Source: Igneacidithiobacillus copahuensis
GTDB taxonomy: Bacteria; Pseudomonadota; Gammaproteobacteria; Acidithiobacillales; Acidithiobacillaceae
Length of the DNA: 64,000 nucleotides
Direction of reading: 5' to 3'
NCBI RefSeq assembly: GCF_018854015.1
Contig: NZ_JAAXYO010000012.1
Location: 1 to 64,000 of the forward strand
The number at the start of each line of letters is the position of its first letter. Position 1 is the stretch's first letter. Made by a program: the position numbers and the translations under genes. Below the pieces are notes generated by a model that saw only the letters and a program-made list of their open reading frames with translations, was not told the origin of the DNA and did not search any database. This document shows, piece after piece, positions 25,975 through 34,948 of this stretch.

Positions 25975-26295
25975 ATGGAATGGTTTCCTTTGGGCAGGAT
26001 AGACGAAGTGCCCCTGGGTGGGGGTCGCTATGTGGAGACGCCAGCAGGGCAGATTGCCGTGCTCTGTAACGAAGCGGGCGAATTGTTCGCAGTGCATAAC
26101 CGCTGTCCTCATCGCGGTGGTCCCCTCTCGGAGGGCTTCGTGTCGGGCAAGACGGTATTCTGCCCGCTACACAACTGGCAGATCGACCTGGAAAGCGGCC
26201 AAGCCTTGCCTCCCGATCAAGGCTGTGTAAAGACCTTTCCTCTCAAAACGGAAGGCGAGGAAATCTGGCTGGGTCTGCCGGAGACGCAGTCGTGA
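25975..26295 (+). CDS. nirD: Nitrite reductase small subunit (Rieske-type)
   Basis: NirD is the small partner of NirB. The 106-residue protein has a Rieske fold and retains the cluster ligands, CPHRGG (about 44-46) and CPLHNW (about 63-66), so it probably binds a [2Fe-2S] centre, unlike the ligand-free E. coli NirD. It begins 12 bases after nirB, and its stop overlaps the GTG start of nasC. Confidence 0.94.
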   Translation: MEWFPLGRIDEVPLGGGRYVETPAGQIAVLCNEAGELFAVHNRCPHRGGPLSEGFVSGKTVFCPLHNWQIDLESGQALPPDQGCVKTFPLKTEGEEIWLGLPETQS

Positions 26296-29051
26296 ACCCC
26301 CCAGCCCTACGCGAAAGCCGGTCCGTATGTCCGTACTGTGGCACGGGTTGCGGGGTTCTCATCGAACATGATGGCGAGCGGATCCTGGGCGTGCGCGGAG
26401 ATCCTGAACATCCGGCCAATTTTGGCCAGCTCTGCAGCAAGGGTATGACGCTGGCGCAGACAGTGCACGGCTCCGGCCGTGCCACTGTCCCTTTGCAGCG
26501 GGTGGCCGAGGAAACGTGGCAGCAGGCCAGCTGGGAGCAGAGTATGGGCCAGATCGCCACCCGTTGGGCCGAGATCTATCGGGATCGCGGACCCCAGGCC
26601 CTCGCCTTTTATGTCTCTGGTCAGTTGCCGACGGAAGACTATTACGTGGTCAACAAACTGGCCAAAGGTTTTCTCGGCACCAATCATATCGATACCAACT
26701 CCCGCCTATGTATGGCCTCCGCGGTGACGGGCTATAAACGGAGCCTGGGTATGGATTCCGTGCCCTGCAGCTACGAAGATCTGGAACGAACCGACTGTTT
26801 GTTCATCGTGGGAGCGAATGTCGCGTATGCCCACCCGATCATTTTTCGTCGCATCGAAGCGGTCAAGGCCCAGCGTCCTGAGTTGCGCATCATCGTCGTT
26901 GATCCACGGCGCACGGCAACGGCCAGCATTGCCGATCTGTTTCTCCCCATCTTGCCGGGTACTGACGTGGCGCTGTTCCACGGCATCTTGCACCTCTTGA
27001 TCTGGAATGACAGGCTGGACACCGATTTCATTCAACAGCATACGGAGGGCTGGCAGGAACTCAAACAGCGGGTGCAAGAATATACCCCGCAGCGCGTGGC
27101 CGAGCTCTGTCAGATTGCCGAAGCCGATCTACAGCGGGCGGCCGAGTTCTTCGCCACGTCGCCCGCGGTTCTCTCCTTGTGGTGCCAGGGTCTGAACCAG
27201 TCGGCCCATGGTACCGACAACAATGTTGCCCTGATCAACCTGCACCTCGCCACCGGACAGATCGGGCGTCCAGGCGCTGGCCCGTTCAGTCTCACCGGTC
27301 AGCCCAATGCCATGGGCGGGCGCGAGACCGGGGGAATGCCCGCCCTGTTACCGGGGCATCGGGAGATTGCCAATGGCGAAGATCGCGCCGCCATTGCCGA
27401 GCTTTGGGGTGTCGAAACCCTGCACCCGGAGCCGGGATACACCGCCGTGCCCATGTTCCAGGCGCTGGAGCGGGGGGATCTGGCAGCCATCTGGATCACC
27501 TGCACCAATCCCGTGCTCTCCCTACCGGATCGCCAACAGGTGGAACGAGCCTTGCGCACTGCTGAACAGGTCGTTTTGCAAGAGAGCTACTTGGATGGCG
27601 AAACCATGCCCTTTGCCCATTGGCTCCTGCCAGCAGCGAGTTGGGGCGAGCGCGAGGCCCTGGTCACCAACTCCGAACGGCGTATTTCCCACCTGCAGGC
27701 GGCCGTTCCCCCGCCGGGTTCCGCCCGACCGGACTGGCAGATATTCTGCGACTTTGCCCACGCTCTGGCTTTGGCCCTGGACCGCCTGAGCGTACCCCTG
27801 CCGGATCGTAAAGACGACTCCTGGCAGCAGCGGGCCTTGCGCATGTTTTCCTTTCGCGACACGGCCAGTATCTTTGCCGAATACCGTCGCTGCACGATCG
27901 GTCGGGATCTCGATATCGGTGGCCTGGAAATTGCCATTCTCGATAGGCAAGGTCCGCAACAGTGGCCTTTCCCTGTCGGGGCAAAGAGTGGCCAAGTGCG
28001 GCTCTATGCCAATGGCATCTTCCCCACCCCCAGCGGTCGTGCCCGTTTCCATGCCCCGGTGCATCTGGGAGTGGCCGAGGAAATCGACGCCCGTTACCCC
28101 CTACGCCTGACGACCGGGCGCCTGCGCGATCAGTGGCACAGCATGGCGCGCAGCGGTCGGGCAGCGAGCCTCTTCGCCAGCGCCGAAGAGGCATTGCTCG
28201 CCATCCACCCGCAGGATGCGCGGCAATACGGGCTGCAGGAAGGGCAACTGGTGCGCGTCGAAAGCCGTCGTGGCGCAGCGTTGTACCGCCTGCAGTGCGA
28301 CGATAGTCTGCAGCGTGGTCTGCTATTTGTGCCCATGCATTTTGGCTCACGATATTCCCCGGCGGCCCTGTGCAACAGCGTGACCCAGGCCGCCATCGAT
28401 CCTTACTCCGGCGAGCCGGAATTCAAGCATACGGCGGTGCGCATCAGTGCTGCCGAACTCCCCTGGGAGGCGGCAGCACTGGTAGAAGACGACACGAGAG
28501 ACCTATCCGCGATCCTACGCCAACTGGCCCAGGGCTTTCCCTATGCCAGCATCACGCCCCTGGTATCCAAACATGGTGCAGCAGTCCTTTTGCGGGTGGC
28601 CGCCGCGCAGGCACCAGAAGCGGAACTGGCCCAACGCTGGGACGCAGCGCTCGCTTTGTTTGGCCCGGATACCCTGCTCTACGAAGACCCTCGCCAAGGC
28701 CTGAGCAAGCGTTTGCGTATCCGCGGCGGACGCTTGACCGGCTTGCGCCTGTGGGGCGGGCTACAAACCCTGGATTGGTTGCGCCAGCTCCTCCTGGAGG
28801 GGACGGCCATCGACGCCTTCCGCCTAGCGTTGTTGGCGCCTCGGGTACCAGACAATCTAGGGGCGTGGGAGCGTTCGCGGGGCATTTGTGCCTGCAAGGG
28901 CGTCGACGAAAAGACCATTCGGCAAGTCATTGCCAATGGCGCCGATACCCTGGAGGGCGTCATGCAGTGCTGTGGCGCAGGGACGGAATGCGGTTCCTGC
29001 AAGCCAGAGATTCAACAGTTACTTCAGAGTCGTTTGGCGGAGGCCTCATGA
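26292..29051 (+). CDS. nasC: Assimilatory nitrate reductase catalytic subunit
   Basis: This cytoplasmic molybdopterin enzyme reduces nitrate to nitrite. The 919-residue protein has the N-terminal [4Fe-4S] motif CPYCGTGCGV with a fourth cysteine in GQLCSKG, Mo-bis-MGD domains (SRLCMASAVTGYK, GLNQSAHGTDNN, GQPNAMGGRETGG), a dinucleotide-binding fold at about 600-720, and a C-terminal BFD-type [2Fe-2S] domain (ICACKGVDEKTI at about 865 and CCGAGTECGSC). The GTG start overlaps the nirD stop by four bases. The extra Fe-S domain would receive electrons from a reductase, perhaps NirB. Confidence 0.95.
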   Translation: MNPPALRESRSVCPYCGTGCGVLIEHDGERILGVRGDPEHPANFGQLCSKGMTLAQTVHGSGRATVPLQRVAEETWQQASWEQSMGQIATRWAEIYRDRGPQALAFYVSGQLPTEDYYVVNKLAKGFLGTNHIDTNSRLCMASAVTGYKRSLGMDSVPCSYEDLERTDCLFIVGANVAYAHPIIFRRIEAVKAQRPELRIIVVDPRRTATASIADLFLPILPGTDVALFHGILHLLIWNDRLDTDFIQQHTEGWQELKQRVQEYTPQRVAELCQIAEADLQRAAEFFATSPAVLSLWCQGLNQSAHGTDNNVALINLHLATGQIGRPGAGPFSLTGQPNAMGGRETGGMPALLPGHREIANGEDRAAIAELWGVETLHPEPGYTAVPMFQALERGDLAAIWITCTNPVLSLPDRQQVERALRTAEQVVLQESYLDGETMPFAHWLLPAASWGEREALVTNSERRISHLQAAVPPPGSARPDWQIFCDFAHALALALDRLSVPLPDRKDDSWQQRALRMFSFRDTASIFAEYRRCTIGRDLDIGGLEIAILDRQGPQQWPFPVGAKSGQVRLYANGIFPTPSGRARFHAPVHLGVAEEIDARYPLRLTTGRLRDQWHSMARSGRAASLFASAEEALLAIHPQDARQYGLQEGQLVRVESRRGAALYRLQCDDSLQRGLLFVPMHFGSRYSPAALCNSVTQAAIDPYSGEPEFKHTAVRISAAELPWEAAALVEDDTRDLSAILRQLAQGFPYASITPLVSKHGAAVLLRVAAAQAPEAELAQRWDAALALFGPDTLLYEDPRQGLSKRLRIRGGRLTGLRLWGGLQTLDWLRQLLLEGTAIDAFRLALLAPRVPDNLGAWERSRGICACKGVDEKTIRQVIANGADTLEGVMQCCGAGTECGSCKPEIQQLLQSRLAEAS

Positions 29052-30064
29052 GTACGTGGAAGCAATATCTCAGTCGCGTCGCCCGTGGCCGTGAACATGC
29101 CGAAGACTTGCGGCGGGAAGAGGCCGAGGAGCTCATGGGCGCCTGGCTGCATGGCGAATTGCCAGAGCTGTATGCGGGAGCCTTCTGGGTGGCCTACCGC
29201 ATCAAGGGCGAGAGTCTTGGCGAACTGCTGGGCTTTCACGATGCCGTTCGCGCCCGCATGAGCACCATTTCCCGGCCCGGTCGCCTGCGCCCCATCGTGT
29301 TCGCCAGCTACAATGGCACGCGACGGCGCGCCAATCTCCTGCCCCTCCTGGCGCTCACCCTCACCCGTTGCGGTGTCCCGGTTTTAATCCACGGTGCCGA
29401 TCTCGATGACCTGCCTGGATCGGCATCCGCAGACCATTCGCCGCAAGGGCGAGTCCACACAGGGCAGATCCTGGAGCACTTGGGTCTGGCGGCAGCGGCA
29501 AACCTCGCGCAAGCGGAAACCCTACTTCAGTTGCAAGGGTTGGTCTATCTGCCGCTTTCGGCCTGGCAGCCAGGATTGGCGCGCATCTTTGCCTTGCGCG
29601 AAAGTCTGGGAATCCGTTCCAGTGTGCACACGTTGCTCAAAGGGTTGCATCCGTTCGCACCGCAGGAGGCGCTCGTCTGTGCGGCCGTCACCCATCCCCC
29701 GTATCTACAGCGCTTGCAGGAATTTTTCCTGGCTACGGAGATTCCCGCCCTCTGTTTTCGCGCGACGGAGGGGGAGCCCTTCGCCAATCCTCAGCGTCGT
29801 CCCGATCTCTTTCTCTGTCATCAAGGGGAGAGCCGGTTGTTGCTGGCCAAAGACCATGCCTCCCTCGCGCAACTACCGGAGCTGCCAGATAATCTCGCGG
29901 CAAGTACCAGTGAATTCATTTCCGCCGTGCTCGACGGCCGGCGGGCTTTACCCCTCGCCATTGCCGAGCAGGCTGCGGCGCTGCTGCTGCTGAGCGGTCG
30001 TTGCGCGGATCTGGCCAACGCACGCGCCCTGCTGCGGCAGTCCTTCACCCGTATCGCGGCCTAA
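29048..30064 (+). CDS. ybiB: YbiB-like protein (anthranilate phosphoribosyltransferase fold)
   Basis: The 338-residue protein resembles the TrpD2/YbiB branch of glycosyltransferase family 3. An N-terminal helical region (MSTWKQYLSRVARGREHAEDL) is followed by a phosphoribosyltransferase-like core with IVFASYNGTRRRANLLPLLALTL, GVPVLIHGADLDD, GRVHTGQILEHLGL and GIRSSVHTLLKGLHPF. YbiB of E. coli binds nucleic acid and lacks TrpD activity. It overlaps the nasC stop by ATGA, so it is an integral member of the nitrate operon. Its job there is unknown. Confidence 0.85.
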   Translation: MSTWKQYLSRVARGREHAEDLRREEAEELMGAWLHGELPELYAGAFWVAYRIKGESLGELLGFHDAVRARMSTISRPGRLRPIVFASYNGTRRRANLLPLLALTLTRCGVPVLIHGADLDDLPGSASADHSPQGRVHTGQILEHLGLAAAANLAQAETLLQLQGLVYLPLSAWQPGLARIFALRESLGIRSSVHTLLKGLHPFAPQEALVCAAVTHPPYLQRLQEFFLATEIPALCFRATEGEPFANPQRRPDLFLCHQGESRLLLAKDHASLAQLPELPDNLAASTSEFISAVLDGRRALPLAIAEQAAALLLLSGRCADLANARALLRQSFTRIAA

Positions 30065-30076
30065 AGGAAAACTCTC

Positions 30077-30868
30077 ATGACGACCTCTTCCCCCCTCCAT
30101 CCGGTTTCTCTGGTAGGCGCCGGTCCCGGCGATCCTGATCTTCTGACTCTGCGCGCAGTGCGACGTCTGGAGAGGGCAGAAGTGATCTTTTATGACGCGC
30201 TCGCCAATCCCGCCATCCTGTCTTTGGCTCCACCCCGTTGCCGGCGGGTGGATGTCGGCAAGCGGGGCGGGCAAGCTTCCACCGAGCAAATGCGCATCCA
30301 CGAGCAGATGATCCGTGCCGCGCGCCAGGGGCTACGAGTGCTGCGTCTAAAGGGTGGGGACCCATTTCTCTTTGGGCGCGGTAGTGAGGAATGCCTCGCT
30401 CTGCGCGCCGCCGGCATCGAGTACGAAATCATTCCCGGAATTACCAGTGCCATGGGTGCCGCCGCCTATGCCGGTATTCCTCTCACCCACCGACAGATGA
30501 GCCGGTCGGTACTGTTCTGCACTGGGCAACAGGCGCGCAATTCCGAGCCCATCGACTGGAGACGCTATGCTGGGGCCGCCGACACCCTGGTCATCTACAT
30601 GGGGATCGCGCAGATCGCCCAGATCTGTGCCGGTCTACTGGCCGGCGGGATGCCAGCGCTGACCCCGGCGATAGCCATCCAATGGGCGACCCTGGAACAG
30701 CGCCAACTGCGCAGCACGGTGCAGGAATTGCCCACGGCAATCGCCCGCGCGGGCATTGGCAGCCCGGCGATACTCATCATTGGCGCGGTGGTGGAGTTGG
30801 GGGATATACTGGCTTGGCTGCCAACACCCCCGCCAGCCGTCCCTGCTCTTCCCATCCAATGCCTATGA
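30077..30868 (+). CDS. cobA: Uroporphyrinogen-III C-methyltransferase (SUMT)
   Basis: SUMT methylates uroporphyrinogen III to precorrin-2, the first step to siroheme, the cofactor of NirB. The 263-residue protein has LVGAGPGDPDLLTLRAVRRLERAEVIFYDAL-type N-terminal features, RLKGGDPFLFGRGSEE and GIPLTHRQMSRSV. The fused CysG dehydrogenase/ferrochelatase half is absent. It overlaps the next gene by ATGA. Presence in the nir operon ties cofactor supply to nitrite reductase synthesis. Confidence 0.93.
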   Translation: MTTSSPLHPVSLVGAGPGDPDLLTLRAVRRLERAEVIFYDALANPAILSLAPPRCRRVDVGKRGGQASTEQMRIHEQMIRAARQGLRVLRLKGGDPFLFGRGSEECLALRAAGIEYEIIPGITSAMGAAAYAGIPLTHRQMSRSVLFCTGQQARNSEPIDWRRYAGAADTLVIYMGIAQIAQICAGLLAGGMPALTPAIAIQWATLEQRQLRSTVQELPTAIARAGIGSPAILIIGAVVELGDILAWLPTPPPAVPALPIQCL

Positions 30869-31224
30869 CCCATCCGGTGCAACTACTCCTCGCCCATGGC
30901 TCGCGCGACCCCGAATGGCGCCAGCCCTTCGAATGGATTGCCGCCGACTTGCAAGCCGCCCATTCCCAGCGCCGCATCGTTCTTTGCTACCTGGAACTAT
31001 GGTCGCCGAGCTTGCCAGAAGCCATCCAAGCGGAATTCGCTCGGGGTAGCCGCAATTTCCAGATTACCCCCCTGTTCTGGAGTCGTGGACGCCACCTGCG
31101 TGACGATGTACCACGAATCCTGCAGGAGCTGGCGACGGACCTGCCCGATTGTAAGATCACTCTCGACCCGCCCGTCGGGGAATCCGAAATCGTGCGCTCG
31201 GCGGTGTTACGTCTCCTGGCCTGA
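30865..31224 (+). CDS. cbiX: Small CbiX/SirB-type sirohydrochlorin chelatase
   Basis: The 119-residue protein matches the short CbiX type that inserts Fe or Co into sirohydrochlorin and works as a dimer. The LLLAHGSRDPEW motif near the N-terminus has the metal-coordinating His, and ITPLFWSRGRHLRDDVP holds the second His region. The start at 30865 overlaps the cobA stop; an ATG six bases earlier is possible. With cobA it supplies siroheme, but no precorrin-2 dehydrogenase is in the window. Confidence 0.85.
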   Translation: MTHPVQLLLAHGSRDPEWRQPFEWIAADLQAAHSQRRIVLCYLELWSPSLPEAIQAEFARGSRNFQITPLFWSRGRHLRDDVPRILQELATDLPDCKITLDPPVGESEIVRSAVLRLLA

Positions 31225-31232
31225 CCGCCCCC

Positions 31233-31802
31233 ATGTACCGAATCGTTCTCATCGATGACGATGACGCGCGCGTGGCCATTCTGCGCGATGCACTGATCGC
31301 AGAAGGCCACAGTGTCCCTGCCGTGCTTTCGTGGCAGACCTTGTCCTGGCAGCGCGTAGAGGAATGCCAAGCAGAAGTCATCATCGCCGATGCCAGCTCC
31401 CCCGCGCGCGACGTCCTCGAACACATCGTTTTCCTGAGTGAAACCCTGGAGCTTCCGGTGGTGGTGCTTGGCGCCCCGGAGGATGAAGATACTATGCGTC
31501 GCGCCATTCGCGCCGGGGTGGCCGCCTATGTGGCGCACGGAATCGCTGCGCGCGACATAGCCCCCATCCTCAAAGTTGCGGCACTACGCTATGCGGAATA
31601 CCGCCAACTGCGCCAGGAATTGAGCAACACCCGTACCGCTTTGAATGAACGCAAGATCATCGAACAGGCCAAGGGCATCGTCATGCGGGACCTGCAGATC
31701 ACGGAGGCTGAGGCCTACCAGCGAATGCGTCGTCTGGCAATGAACCAGGGGAAAAAACTCATTGAAATTGCCCTACAGATCATCGAAATCGAGGATCTGT
31801 GA
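31233..31802 (+). CDS. nasT: NasT-type ANTAR antitermination regulator
   Basis: The 189-residue protein has an N-terminal receiver-like domain (MYRIVLIDDDDARVAILRDAL) and a C-terminal ANTAR RNA-binding domain (about 130-189, ERKIIEQAKGIVMRD...AYQRMRRLAMNQGKKLIEIA). The receiver looks non-standard because the usual conserved lysine after the fifth strand is replaced (AYVAHGI), as in NasT pseudo-receivers. It is the last gene of the nir-nas operon. NasT binds paired hexaloop hairpins and stops termination; such hairpins precede nasA and nirB here. NasS (19126) would be its nitrate-responsive inhibitor. Confidence 0.92.
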   Translation: MYRIVLIDDDDARVAILRDALIAEGHSVPAVLSWQTLSWQRVEECQAEVIIADASSPARDVLEHIVFLSETLELPVVVLGAPEDEDTMRRAIRAGVAAYVAHGIAARDIAPILKVAALRYAEYRQLRQELSNTRTALNERKIIEQAKGIVMRDLQITEAEAYQRMRRLAMNQGKKLIEIALQIIEIEDL

Positions 31803-31832
31803 CGAGAACCTGTCATCCGGGGCCAAAATTGT

Positions 31833-31893
31833 CGATAGTCATCTGCTATCGTTACATTAGATATATTCTATCAATCTAATCGATTTGTTCGAT
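31833..31893 (+). promoter_or_regulatory. Cluster of inverted repeats before MFS efflux operon
   Basis: Three AT-rich dyads lie in this spacer: CGATAG-N7-CTATCG (31833-31851), TTAGAT-N11-ATCTAA (31857-31879) and ATCGA-N5-TCGAT (31879-31893). They surround a weak TTGTCG-N17-TTACAT promoter-like pair (31829-31857). They are good operator candidates, but no cognate regulator gene is adjacent. Confidence 0.5.
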
Positions 31894-31915
31894 AATTCTG
31901 GCGTTGCTAGGATTG

Positions 31916-31939
31916 CCCGGTTTTTCACGAAACCGGGAG
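31916..31939 (+). promoter_or_regulatory. Hairpin covering ribosome-binding site of MFS gene
   Basis: CCCGGTTT (31916-31923) pairs perfectly with AAACCGGG (31930-31937) around a six-base loop. The 3' arm runs into GGGAG, the Shine-Dalgarno sequence of the gene starting at 31944, so folding would hide it. There is no T tract, so it is not a terminator. Confidence 0.55.
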
Positions 31940-31943
31940 TACG

Positions 31944-33509
31944 ATGCTCCACGTCCTGCGTGCCCGTAGCAGTCAAGGTCAAGCGGCGCCGTTTCTTGCG
32001 GTGAATCTGGCGATTGGTCTTGCGCATTTTTTGGTGCTTTTCAACGCTGGTGCCTATTTGCCGATGATTCCCTATATTGCCGGGAGTCTAGGGCGTGCGC
32101 CGATGTATGGTGACTGGACCCAGGATCTGTATTTTCTCTTCCTGGGGCTGGGATTGCCTTTGGCACGTTGGGTCAGCGGTCGCTGGGGGGCGCGGGATGG
32201 CCTGCTGGCCTGTCTGGCCGTTCTGCTGATCAGCTCTGCGATCAATGCCAGTACCTCGAATTACAATCTTTTTCTGTTGGCGCGCATCTTTTCGGGTCTG
32301 GCCGGCGGGCTCAGTATTCCGCTATCGCTGCAGCTGCTGCTTCGTCATTACCATGAAAATCATCGCAGTAGCGGGCTCTTTCTCTGGGGGTTTGCGGCGA
32401 TCACGCCCTTTGCCTTGGGTCCATTCATCGGTGGCTGGATTGCCGATGCATGGGGATGGCGTTGGCTTTTTTATCTCAACCTTCCGGTGCTTTGGGCCAG
32501 TTTTTTGGGAATTCTCTTCTGGGAAGCCCCCTCGCAGCGGGGCGCCGCCCGCATGGATTGGCCGGGATACGGACTCCTTTGCCTTGGTCTTTTGGCGTTG
32601 CTGATGGCCTGTAACCTGGGCAGCAAGGACGACTGGTGGCGTTCAGGAGAATTCCGTTTCTTGTTTGTGGCGGGGGTTGTGCTGCTTTGCAGTTTCTTCC
32701 TTTGGCTGCCGCTGGCGGAGAAACCTGTTGTCGATTACCGATTGTTTCGCCAGCGCAACGTCCTGCTGGCAAGTCTGGGCATTTTTCTGACGGCTCTGGC
32801 CTTTCAGGGAAGCCTGGCCTTGCTCATTGTGCAGTATCAGTTGAGTTTTGCGTACAGTGCTCGTGCCATTGGTCAGATTCTCCTGAGCTTGGCTCTGTTT
32901 GCGCCACTCAGTGCCTGGTTGAGCCACTGGATTCTTGGACGCTTCGATCCGCGCCCCTGGGCGGTATTGAGTATGCTGCTGCTCGCGGTCGGTGCTTTTT
33001 GGCTCTCCTCCTACGATCTTCCCGTTTCCCCATCGGCCCTCGCGGGCCCCCCGGCCCTGGTCGGACTGGGGCTTGGTGGTGTTTTCGGGTCGTGGGCGCG
33101 CATCGGTGTCTGGGGGCTTGCGGGCACGAATGAACAGGAAGCGGCCATGCTGCTCAATTTACTGCGTAGCAGTGGCCAGGCCCTGGGAATCCCTCTGGTG
33201 GCCGCCCTCTGGGAGCGGCGCATGGATTTGTTTCGCCATTTTCTGGTGGAGGATCAGGGGAGCAATCTGGCAGCTTGGCACGCAAATCTGGCGCAGTTTC
33301 GCATCGTTCTGGGAGAGTCTGCGGCCCAGAAGGATCTGGCGGAACAGGTACATCTGCATGCCGCCATGCTCGCCTTCAACGAAGTTTTTTATTGGGCGGG
33401 CTGGATCTTTGCCGGGCTCGCTTGCTGGAGCCTCCTGGCGAAGAGACCTCGTCCCAGTGGCGAAAGTCGCATCGAAAAGTTGGCCGCTGTGGAGTTGGTG
33501 GAGCCATGA
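31944..33509 (+). CDS. MFS drug-efflux transporter, EmrB/QacA-like
   Basis: The 521-residue inner-membrane protein has about fourteen hydrophobic segments, as in the DHA2 (EmrB) group of proton-driven exporters. The segments GDWTQDLYFLFLGLGLPLARW, SGLAGGLSIPLSLQLLL and PFALGPFIGGWIADAWGWRWLFYLNLP (the antiporter motif C region) fit the family. It is followed by an outer-membrane factor (ATGA overlap) and an EmrA-like adaptor, so the three would form one efflux channel across both membranes. Substrate is unknown. Confidence 0.9.
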   Translation: MLHVLRARSSQGQAAPFLAVNLAIGLAHFLVLFNAGAYLPMIPYIAGSLGRAPMYGDWTQDLYFLFLGLGLPLARWVSGRWGARDGLLACLAVLLISSAINASTSNYNLFLLARIFSGLAGGLSIPLSLQLLLRHYHENHRSSGLFLWGFAAITPFALGPFIGGWIADAWGWRWLFYLNLPVLWASFLGILFWEAPSQRGAARMDWPGYGLLCLGLLALLMACNLGSKDDWWRSGEFRFLFVAGVVLLCSFFLWLPLAEKPVVDYRLFRQRNVLLASLGIFLTALAFQGSLALLIVQYQLSFAYSARAIGQILLSLALFAPLSAWLSHWILGRFDPRPWAVLSMLLLAVGAFWLSSYDLPVSPSALAGPPALVGLGLGGVFGSWARIGVWGLAGTNEQEAAMLLNLLRSSGQALGIPLVAALWERRMDLFRHFLVEDQGSNLAAWHANLAQFRIVLGESAAQKDLAEQVHLHAAMLAFNEVFYWAGWIFAGLACWSLLAKRPRPSGESRIEKLAAVELVEP

Positions 33510-34948
33510 GGCACGGTGTATCGATCTTGGCTTTGGGCCTTTCGGCGGCGCTTCTTGCGGCCTGTGCCCGGCTGCCGGAGCATTTGCCGCAGAATCCTAC
33601 ATTCCAGCCGCAAAAACTGGCCTTTGCCGCTGCCCGGCAGCCGTCGCCCTGGCCGCAGCAGGATTGGTGGCAGGCGGCCCATGCTCGGCAGCTCGATCGT
33701 CTCGAGACCATGGCCTTGCAGCGCAATCCCGACTTGCGCGCAACGGCAGCGCGTGTGCTGTATGCCCAGGCCCAAGTCCAGCGCATCCACGCCGGATTGC
33801 TACCGCATTTTGCCGCGGGGTTCTTCCTTACCCAACAATATTTTTCTGCCAACGGTCTGCATCTGCAGGCCAACGGCACGAGTAACCTCTATGGCGAAAT
33901 CGATCCCCTGCTGGTCCATTATCATGTGGATCTCTGGGGACGGGATCGCGATCTGGTGGAAGCCGCCCGCGGCGAACTGGCCATGACCCAGGCTCAGGAA
34001 GCCGATGCCCGCTTGATGCTGAGTAGCGCGGTGGCCGTCCACTACTTCGCCTTACAGGGAGAGGAAGCCCTGCTGCAAAGGGAGGTCTCTTTGCAGAAAT
34101 GGCAGCAGCGGGGCGTGGCGGTTGCACAAGTGGCCTTCGCCAGTGGCTTGCAGTCGGCAACTGTGGTCCAGGAGAGCCGTATCAGCGTGCAGCAGTCCGC
34201 GGAGCGGATCGCAGAAATCCAGTCGGTCATCGCTGCCGAACGGCATGCCCTGGCCGCCCTTTGTGGCCTTGGGCCGGATAGCCGTAACACCGCAGCGACC
34301 GGCCAACTGCGGGATTCGACCCCAGTACCGACGCTGCCCGCCGATTTACCCATGACTCTGCTGGGTCATCGCCCGGATATCGTCGCCCGACGCTGGGCGG
34401 TGGAAGCTGCGGCGGCGCAGGTGCGGGCGGCGCGCGCGGCCTTCTATCCCGATATCAACCTGAATCTGCTGGCGGGCTGGAACAGCATTCATCTGGCAGA
34501 CCTCTTCGCCCCCGGGAATTTTGCCCATGCCTTCGGACCAGTCATCACCCTGCCCATTTTTGAGGGGGGCGCCTTGCGAGGCAATCTGCGTGCCGAGAAT
34601 GCCCGATTCCTGGCTGCCCAGGACCAATATCAGGAGCAGATTCTCACCGCCCTGCGTCAGATCGCCGATCTCCTGAGCGTCCGCAAACGCCTGGGGACAC
34701 AGGAAAGGGCGCTAAAACAGGCATTGCAGGAGCAGCAGGCGCAATGGCGTTTGCAGGAGGCATCCTGGCAAGCTGGCCTGAGCGATGGCGCGCCAAGAAT
34801 TGCCGCACGGGTAAAAATTCTGCGACTGCAGGAGCAACGGATTTCCCTGCGCATGGCCGCCTGGCAGAACTGGGCGCTACTGGAGTCTGCCCTGGGGGGT
34901 GGCTATTCGACGGACAAAAAGAGTTCTCATGACGAAAGAAAAAAGTGA
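33506..34948 (+). CDS. NodT-family outer-membrane efflux lipoprotein
   Basis: The 480-residue protein is a TolC/OprM-like outer-membrane factor. A lipoprotein signal with lipobox LLAAC is at about residues 16-20, and the paired repeats of helical hairpins are visible, each followed by a conserved proline-containing turn (LPMTLLGHRPDIVARRWAVEAA). The ATG overlaps the MFS stop. It provides the outer-membrane exit for the flanking EmrB-like and EmrA-like proteins. Confidence 0.92.
   Translation: MRHGVSILALGLSAALLAACARLPEHLPQNPTFQPQKLAFAAARQPSPWPQQDWWQAAHARQLDRLETMALQRNPDLRATAARVLYAQAQVQRIHAGLLPHFAAGFFLTQQYFSANGLHLQANGTSNLYGEIDPLLVHYHVDLWGRDRDLVEAARGELAMTQAQEADARLMLSSAVAVHYFALQGEEALLQREVSLQKWQQRGVAVAQVAFASGLQSATVVQESRISVQQSAERIAEIQSVIAAERHALAALCGLGPDSRNTAATGQLRDSTPVPTLPADLPMTLLGHRPDIVARRWAVEAAAAQVRAARAAFYPDINLNLLAGWNSIHLADLFAPGNFAHAFGPVITLPIFEGGALRGNLRAENARFLAAQDQYQEQILTALRQIADLLSVRKRLGTQERALKQALQEQQAQWRLQEASWQAGLSDGAPRIAARVKILRLQEQRISLRMAAWQNWALLESALGGGYSTDKKSSHDERKK

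Noticed and set aside
28370..29047. Long N-terminal extension of the YbiB-like gene
   Set aside because: It overlaps the nasC coding region out of frame. The ATG at 29048 overlaps the nasC stop, the typical coupling pattern.
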